The notes under the pieces are model-generated. The model was not told the DNA's origin. It made no database searches and saw only the letters and a list, made by a program, of their open reading frames with translations. A program made the position numbers and the translations under genes. A stretch of DNA of 10,073 nucleotides from an uncultured Moraxella sp. (GTDB lineage: Bacteria > Pseudomonadota > Gammaproteobacteria > Pseudomonadales > Moraxellaceae). Shown here piece after piece: positions 6,816 to 10,073 of the stretch (position 1 is its first letter; every line of letters starts with the position of its first letter). Where the stretch lies: positions 1 to 10,073 of the forward strand of contig CAKMOY010000116.1 in assembly GCA_927911235.1 (NCBI GenBank), in the 5' to 3' direction.

Positions 6816-7249
6816 ATGAATGATAAACTATTCCAAATGGAAAGCCGTGTAAAACCAAGCGATAAGTTCGTAGCTTTATCAAGCGAAGTATTGCATGAAT
6901 TGGTACATACCACCAGTGGTATTGATGGCGTATTACTGGCATCAACCGATGGCTTTGAAGTCAACTCTATTTTTCAAAAAGTCTATGACGGTGGCAAACT
7001 ATCAGCCGTTGGTAGCTCTATTTTGGCATTGGTACAAGCATTAACCAGCGAAGCCCAATTAACAGGCTGTCGCTCAGTGATTTTGGATGCAGAAAACGGT
7101 AAATCATGATTAGTGCCGTGCCAAACGAACATCAACCAATGATTGTGATTGTCGTAACAAAACAACAAGTATTGTTAGGACAAATCATGCACGGCATGAA
7201 CAAAGCAATTAAAAGTTTAGTTGAATTGGATAAAGCACATCATGGTTAA
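6816..7249 (+). CDS. Roadblock/LC7-domain protein (MglB-like), apparent frameshift
   Basis: As read from the ATG at 6816 the ORF stops at 7107-7109 after 97 residues ending DAENGKS. One frame earlier the protein continues as MISAVPNEHQPMIVIVVTKQ and on through a C-terminal helix (GQIMHGMNKAIKSLVEL), stopping at 7247-7249. Adding one A to the AAA at 7100-7102 restores a single 144-residue protein whose parts (helix LSSEVLHELVHTTSGIDGVLLASTDGF, central helix, strands, final helix) match a whole roadblock/LC7 fold. Roadblock proteins form dimers that bind Ras-like GTPases and in the MglA/MglB pair act as the GTPase-activating partner, so this is the likely regulator of the gene just upstream. 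The Shine-Dalgarno is weak (GGA). A strong terminator follows at 7273-7303. Confidence 0.88.
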
Positions 7250-7272
7250 TCCAATGCTTTGTTAAAACTATT

Positions 7273-7303
7273 AAAAAAGGCTTGATGATTATCAAGCTTT
7301 TTT
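7273..7303 (+). terminator. Intrinsic terminator of the GTPase-roadblock operon
   Basis: GCTTGAT (7280-7286) pairs with ATCAAGC (7291-7297) around GATT. A run of A precedes and a run of six T follows. It lies 24 bases past the restored roadblock stop at 7249, which supports the restored end rather than the earlier stop at 7109. Confidence 0.85.
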
Positions 7304-7346
7304 ATGTTATATCAAACCCACGATATAAACATCTTGTAAATTTTTA

Positions 7347-7377
7347 AGGGCTTATTACATAAGCCCTATTATTTTTT
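7347..7377. terminator. Second hairpin terminator between roadblock gene and M23 peptidase gene
   Basis: AGGGCTTAT (7347-7355) pairs perfectly with ATAAGCCCT (7359-7367) around TAC, followed by ATTATTTTTTT on the plus strand. On the minus strand it is preceded by a long A run and followed by a shorter T-containing stretch, so it may also end the peptidase transcript, which converges from the right. It is a backup or bidirectional stop. Confidence 0.65.
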
Positions 7378-7406
7378 TAATATATTTGGTTTTAATAAAA
7401 TCTAAA

Positions 7407-8051
7407 TTAACGCTCTGGTGCTAATGCCAAATAAGTTTGTGGGTTAACCGCTTGACCGTTCATACGCACTTCATAATGTAAATGTGCTCCTGTTGAACGA
7501 CCTGTATTACCAACATTGGCAATGTGCTGATTGGCATAAACGGTATCGCCAACATTGACTAAGTTTGCTGAGTTGTGTGCATAGCGGGTTTTTACGCCAT
7601 TGCCATGGTCAATCTCAATATAACGACCGTAACCATTGCCCCAACCAGACACCGTTACCACGCCATTGCCTGTTGCATAAATCGGCGTGCCAATTGGTGC
7701 TGCAAAGTCCATACCTGTGTGCATTTGGCGTTTGCCAGTTACAGGGTGAATACGGTAGCCAAAACCCGATGACATACGCGCTTTTGATGTAATCGGACGC
7801 ACTGCCAATAAACCATTACCAATTGCGCCATTATCGGCATACACATTGGTAATCGTAATCACATTATCGCTAGATAGTTTTTGTGCCAAAATCGCTAAAC
7901 GGTCTTCTTTTTGCTGTGCCTGTTGGCTTAAAATTTGGATATTGTTGGTAATATCACCAACATAATACTCTTCACCATCATCATACTCTGCGTGAGCGAC
8001 ACCTGCAGTCATTAATGCAACAAACGGAAGTACAGTTAAAGCTAATTTCAT
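7407..8051 (-). CDS. Secreted M23/LytM-type peptidase
   Basis: The 214-residue product opens with a signal peptide (MKLALTVLPFVALMTAGVAHA, probable cleavage after residue 21) and so acts in the periplasm or outside. A short polar and helical region (about 35-62) leads to an M23 domain with the expected zinc residues: H111 and D115 in HTGMDF, and H190 and H192 in GAHLHYEV, with H159 in RYAHNS as the further catalytic histidine. M23 enzymes cut peptide cross-bridges of peptidoglycan; because the active-site residues are all present this is likely an active hydrolase rather than an EnvC/NlpD-type activator. AGAGGA lies before the ATG. It is transcribed away from the DciA-like gene; in Pseudomonas and Acinetobacter an M23 gene sits between dciA and secA, so this is probably the same gene. 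A dyad at 8127-8144 lies in the shared upstream space. Confidence 0.95.
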   Translation of the reverse strand: MKLALTVLPFVALMTAGVAHAEYDDGEEYYVGDITNNIQILSQQAQQKEDRLAILAQKLSSDNVITITNVYADNGAIGNGLLAVRPITSKARMSSGFGYRIHPVTGKRQMHTGMDFAAPIGTPIYATGNGVVTVSGWGNGYGRYIEIDHGNGVKTRYAHNSANLVNVGDTVYANQHIANVGNTGRSTGAHLHYEVRMNGQAVNPQTYLALAPER

Positions 8052-8126
8052 TGATTTTTCCTCTTATAACATTATCTTTTTATCAAAAAATAATGTATAT
8101 TTGGTTTAAAAATAGGTTGTGTATGC

Positions 8127-8144
8127 TTTACCAAAATTGGTAAA
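8127..8144. promoter_or_regulatory. Perfect dyad in divergent promoter space
   Basis: TTTACCAA and TTGGTAAA form perfect 8-base half-sites around AA, centred 84 bases from the M23 start and 61 from the DciA-like start. Its position between two divergent genes is where an operator would sit. No adjacent regulator gene is present, and A/T richness makes chance possible. Confidence 0.35.
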
Positions 8145-8196
8145 TTTCACATCACAATAAACAAAAAAAATTGCAAAATATCAACTAGGATTATCT

Positions 8197-8676
8197 ATGA
8201 AAAAACCTGTCAATTATCTTGCACCACGTCATGAACAAAATGCCAGTTTAAAAACACCTTTTCAAGAAAAGGTTGAATATTATAAAAAACTGACACAAAA
8301 AATTCGCCTAGCTTGGCAAACTTTATTGCCTGATGAAGCCATCTTAACCTTGCAAGCGGTTTATCAAGATGACCACAAGCTCGTCATTGTTACGGATAAC
8401 TTAACATTGTCCAATCATCTCAACTACAGTAAAAAACCATTATTACAAACACTGCAACAATTTGATTCGGCATTTAATTGTGTTCATGAACTAAAATTTC
8501 AAGTCAATCAAGTCAAAAATCCAATGGTTCAACAATTACAATGTAAAAATTCGGTTAATTCTGTAACATCTCGTGAATTGAGTGAATCTACGAAGCAAAA
8601 TATAGCACATCTTGCCGAACTTGTCACCCATAACAAAGCATTGCACAACGCCTTGCAAAAACTTTTGGACGAATAA
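8197..8676 (+). CDS. dciA: DUF721 / DciA-like protein
   Basis: The 159-residue soluble protein has an N-terminal DUF721-like region (about 20-110): a helix with QKIRLAWQTLLPDEAILTLQ (34-53), then the strand DDHKLVIVTDNLTLSNHLNY (58-77) typical of this fold, followed by a helix and the strand VHELKFQVNQV. The last 50 residues are polar and helical. DciA is the replicative helicase (DnaB) loader or operator in bacteria that lack DnaC. The sequence match is moderate; what raises confidence is position, since DUF721 genes lie beside lpxC and an M23 peptidase in Pseudomonas and Acinetobacter. Here the gene converges with lpxC and is divergent from the peptidase gene. AGGA stands about 9 bases before the ATG. 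Confidence 0.78.
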   Translation: MKKPVNYLAPRHEQNASLKTPFQEKVEYYKKLTQKIRLAWQTLLPDEAILTLQAVYQDDHKLVIVTDNLTLSNHLNYSKKPLLQTLQQFDSAFNCVHELKFQVNQVKNPMVQQLQCKNSVNSVTSRELSESTKQNIAHLAELVTHNKALHNALQKLLDE

Positions 8677-8695
8677 AATCGGCAAAATTTTCGAT

Positions 8696-8724
8696 GTTAC
8701 ATTGTAAAGTTATGTAACTTTTAT
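8696..8724 (+). terminator. Possible weak terminator after dciA
   Basis: GTTACAT and ATGTAAC form a 7-base stem around a 9-base loop, with TTTTATT following. An overlapping alternative stem is AAAGTTA (8706-8712) with TAACTTT (8715-8721). The low GC content makes it weak. Confidence 0.35.
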
Positions 8725-8936
8725 TATCCAGTTTTACAAAAAAATTACTTGTTTCAACAAACTGAAATGCTTTTATAAAAAATAACCAAAAATTTTAACA
8801 AAGATAAAACCACATGAAAAAGATATCTTTATTAATCTAACCTTTATAATTTCAATGCTGCAACTTAACAAAAAAAAGATAGCTTTTTTACCAAACTTCC
8901 CCAAAAAAGATTTTTATTCATTTAATTTTACTAAAA

Positions 8937-8984
8937 AATAAACCGAATGTTTGATAGCAAATGTTGCACAACATTCGGTTTATT
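8937..8984. terminator. Bidirectional terminator between dciA and lpxC
   Basis: AATAAACCGAATGTT (8937-8951) is the exact inverse of AACATTCGGTTTATT (8970-8984), a 15-base perfect stem around an 18-base loop. T-rich tracts flank it on each strand. It lies between two convergent 3' ends and probably serves both, mainly lpxC. Confidence 0.85.
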
Positions 8985-9035
8985 TGTTTTATTTTTAATA
9001 TTTTTTAATTAAATATTATGTTTTTATTTAACAAT

Positions 9036-9938
9036 TTATTTGTGATTTATGTCATATTTTGTTACAATTTTAAAATTCTCGGCATTGGCAAACACTTTTT
9101 TTAACAACATATTATTCAACATATGTCCAGATTTGTAGCCATAAAATGCCCCCAAAATCTGATTTCCCCCCAAATACAAATCCCCTACTGCGTCCAAAAC
9201 TTTATGACGGACAAACTCATCGGCAAAACGCAAACCATCAGGATTTAACACTTTTTCATCATCTACCACGATGGCATTGTCCATACTGCCACCCAGTCCT
9301 AGATTGTTACTTTTTAGGTATTCAATGTCTTTTAAAAAGCCAAAAGTACGAGCTTTGGCGATTTCATTTTTAAAATTTTGTTGATTAAATTCAACATGTA
9401 TGCTGTCATGCTCAGGTAAAAATACGGGGTGATTAAATGCAATTTTAAAATCTAACGAAAAGCCGTCATAGGGGCTAAACCGAGCGATTTTGTCTTCGTA
9501 AATGACTTCTACAGGTTGTAAAATTTGAATAAATTTTTTGGGAGCAGATTGCTGACAAATGCCTGCTTTTTCTAATTGTTCAATAAATACAATGGCACTG
9601 CCGTCCATAATCGGCACTTCTGGGGCGGACACTTCAATGATAAGGTTGTCAACGCCCATGCAAGCAATCGCACTCATCAAATGCTCTACCGTGCCGATAC
9701 GTTGATTTTTGTCATTCGTCAGATTTGATGACATCAAGGTGTCATTGACTTGGTCAAATCGTGCCAAAATCGGTGTCGCATCTGCCAAATCCGAGCGGAT
9801 AAACTGAATACCTGTGTCAGTCGGTGCAGGCAAAAATCGCATATGCACGGTTTTGCCACTATGCAAACCAATGCCATCAAAGCTAATGGGATTGGCAATG
9901 GTGCATTGTTGAGCGTTATCTATTATGCTAGTCATCAT
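9036..9938 (-). CDS. lpxC: UDP-3-O-acyl-N-acetylglucosamine deacetylase
   Basis: This cytoplasmic zinc enzyme carries out the first committed step of lipid A synthesis, removing the acetyl group from UDP-3-O-acyl-GlcNAc. The 300-residue length fits the family (E. coli 305). Active-site residues are all present: E85-H86 in VEHLMSA, T198-F199 in KARTFGF, H245 and D249 in RHKVLDAVGDLY, and H272 in YKSGHMLNN; H86, H245 and D249 are the zinc ligands. The N-terminus carries the usual ISFDGIGLHSGKTVHMRFLPA. MM at the start allows either of two adjacent ATGs; no clear Shine-Dalgarno is seen before them. The gene converges on dciA. In related genomes ftsZ lies just upstream, which would be beyond the right edge. 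Confidence 0.98.
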   Translation of the reverse strand: MMTSIIDNAQQCTIANPISFDGIGLHSGKTVHMRFLPAPTDTGIQFIRSDLADATPILARFDQVNDTLMSSNLTNDKNQRIGTVEHLMSAIACMGVDNLIIEVSAPEVPIMDGSAIVFIEQLEKAGICQQSAPKKFIQILQPVEVIYEDKIARFSPYDGFSLDFKIAFNHPVFLPEHDSIHVEFNQQNFKNEIAKARTFGFLKDIEYLKSNNLGLGGSMDNAIVVDDEKVLNPDGLRFADEFVRHKVLDAVGDLYLGGNQILGAFYGYKSGHMLNNMLLKKVFANAENFKIVTKYDINHK

Positions 9939-9975
9939 TAAAGTACCGTAATAAATATTTTGTTACAATTGATGT

Positions 9976-10003
9976 ATTTTAGCATTGTTTTAGCAGATAA
10001 CAA
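9976..10003 (-). promoter_or_regulatory. Extended -10 promoter for lpxC
   Basis: On the minus strand TTGTTA (9998-10003), 16 bases, then TAAAAT (9976-9981), with TG one base ahead of the -10, forms an extended -10 promoter 37 bases upstream of the lpxC ATG. Confidence 0.5.
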
Positions 10004-10025
10004 GTCAGATTTGGTTTATTTTTTT

Positions 10026-10061
10026 TGATAAAATCTATCAGTTTTTTTTGCTCAAAAAAAC
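10026..10061. repeat. Two small A/T inverted repeats at right edge
   Basis: TGATA (10026-10030) pairs with TATCA (10036-10040), and next to it GTTTTTTT (10041-10048) pairs with AAAAAAAC (10054-10061). Neither has a GC-rich stem, so a terminator role for a gene to the right (possibly ftsZ, by synteny) is only a guess. No coding sequence is recognised from here to the window end. Confidence 0.25.
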
Positions 10062-10073
10062 ACCACGCAATGT

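Larger units (their letters stand above)
8677..9035. other. 359-base A/T-rich gap between convergent dciA and lpxC
   Basis: No convincing gene. It holds, from left: a hairpin GTTACAT (8696-8702) / ATGTAAC (8712-8718) followed by TTTTATT, a weak stop for dciA; an ATG at 8814 that opens MKKISLLI and then stops (8838-8840), resembling only the start of a signal peptide; a weak A/T hairpin at 8872-8889; and the strong bidirectional terminator at 8937-8984. Confidence 0.6.

Noticed and set aside
1..10073. Neisseria DNA-uptake word (GCCGTCTGAA) or Pasteurellaceae uptake word (AAGTGCGGT)
   Set aside because: Neither was found on reading; the window gives no support for those groups.
1..10073. CRISPR array, tRNA, rRNA or riboswitch
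   Set aside because: No regularly spaced repeats, cloverleaf-like segments or long structured leaders were seen; the palindromes present are short terminators, a dyad and the MITE-like element.

Overview
The window looks like a piece of a Moraxellaceae chromosome (most likely Moraxella or a close relative). The base composition is AT-rich, with very A/T-rich intergenic spaces. A gammaproteobacterial lpxC-dciA-M23 peptidase neighbourhood lies at the right end, resembling the lpxC / DUF721 / M23 / secA order known from Pseudomonas and Acinetobacter. A small GTPase/roadblock gene pair, of a kind I recall from Acinetobacter relatives, lies in the middle. This assignment is inference; there is no rRNA in the window to confirm it.

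Layout, left to right. (1) 188-1743 (+): a TerC/CBS/CorC inner-membrane protein of the E. coli YoaE/YegH type, interrupted by a one-base frameshift near codon 50. (2) 1970-3679 (-): proS, prolyl-tRNA synthetase, converging on gene 1 across a bidirectional terminator; its last 13 or so codons are also displaced by a one-base shift. (3) 3886-4581 (+): a membrane-anchored DUF4230-like protein, divergent from proS. (4) 4802-6001 (+): a 399-residue protein with a degenerate receiver-like N-terminus, low-complexity linkers, a possible winged-helix segment and a basic amphipathic tail. (5) 6001-6111: a MITE-like palindromic element whose first base is the last base of the stop codon of gene 4. (6) 6252-6779 (+): an MglA-like small GTPase. 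(7) 6816-7249 (+): a roadblock/LC7 (MglB-like) protein, again with a one-base shift. (8) 7407-8051 (-): a secreted M23/LytM peptidase. (9) 8197-8676 (+): a DUF721/DciA-like protein. (10) 9036-9938 (-): lpxC.

How they fit together: most genes are housekeeping (tRNA charging, lipid A synthesis, cell-wall remodelling, probable replicative helicase loading). The part that deserves attention is genes 4, 6 and 7. They look like a compact GTPase signalling module: a Ras-like GTPase, its roadblock partner and a receiver-like multi-domain companion, now split by a small transposable element.

A technical point matters for any reader. Three of the nine genes carry an apparent single-base deletion in a short A or T run, and each is corrected by adding one base. 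This is more consistent with homopolymer under-calling in the assembly than with three independent pseudogenes, though I cannot prove it from the sequence alone.
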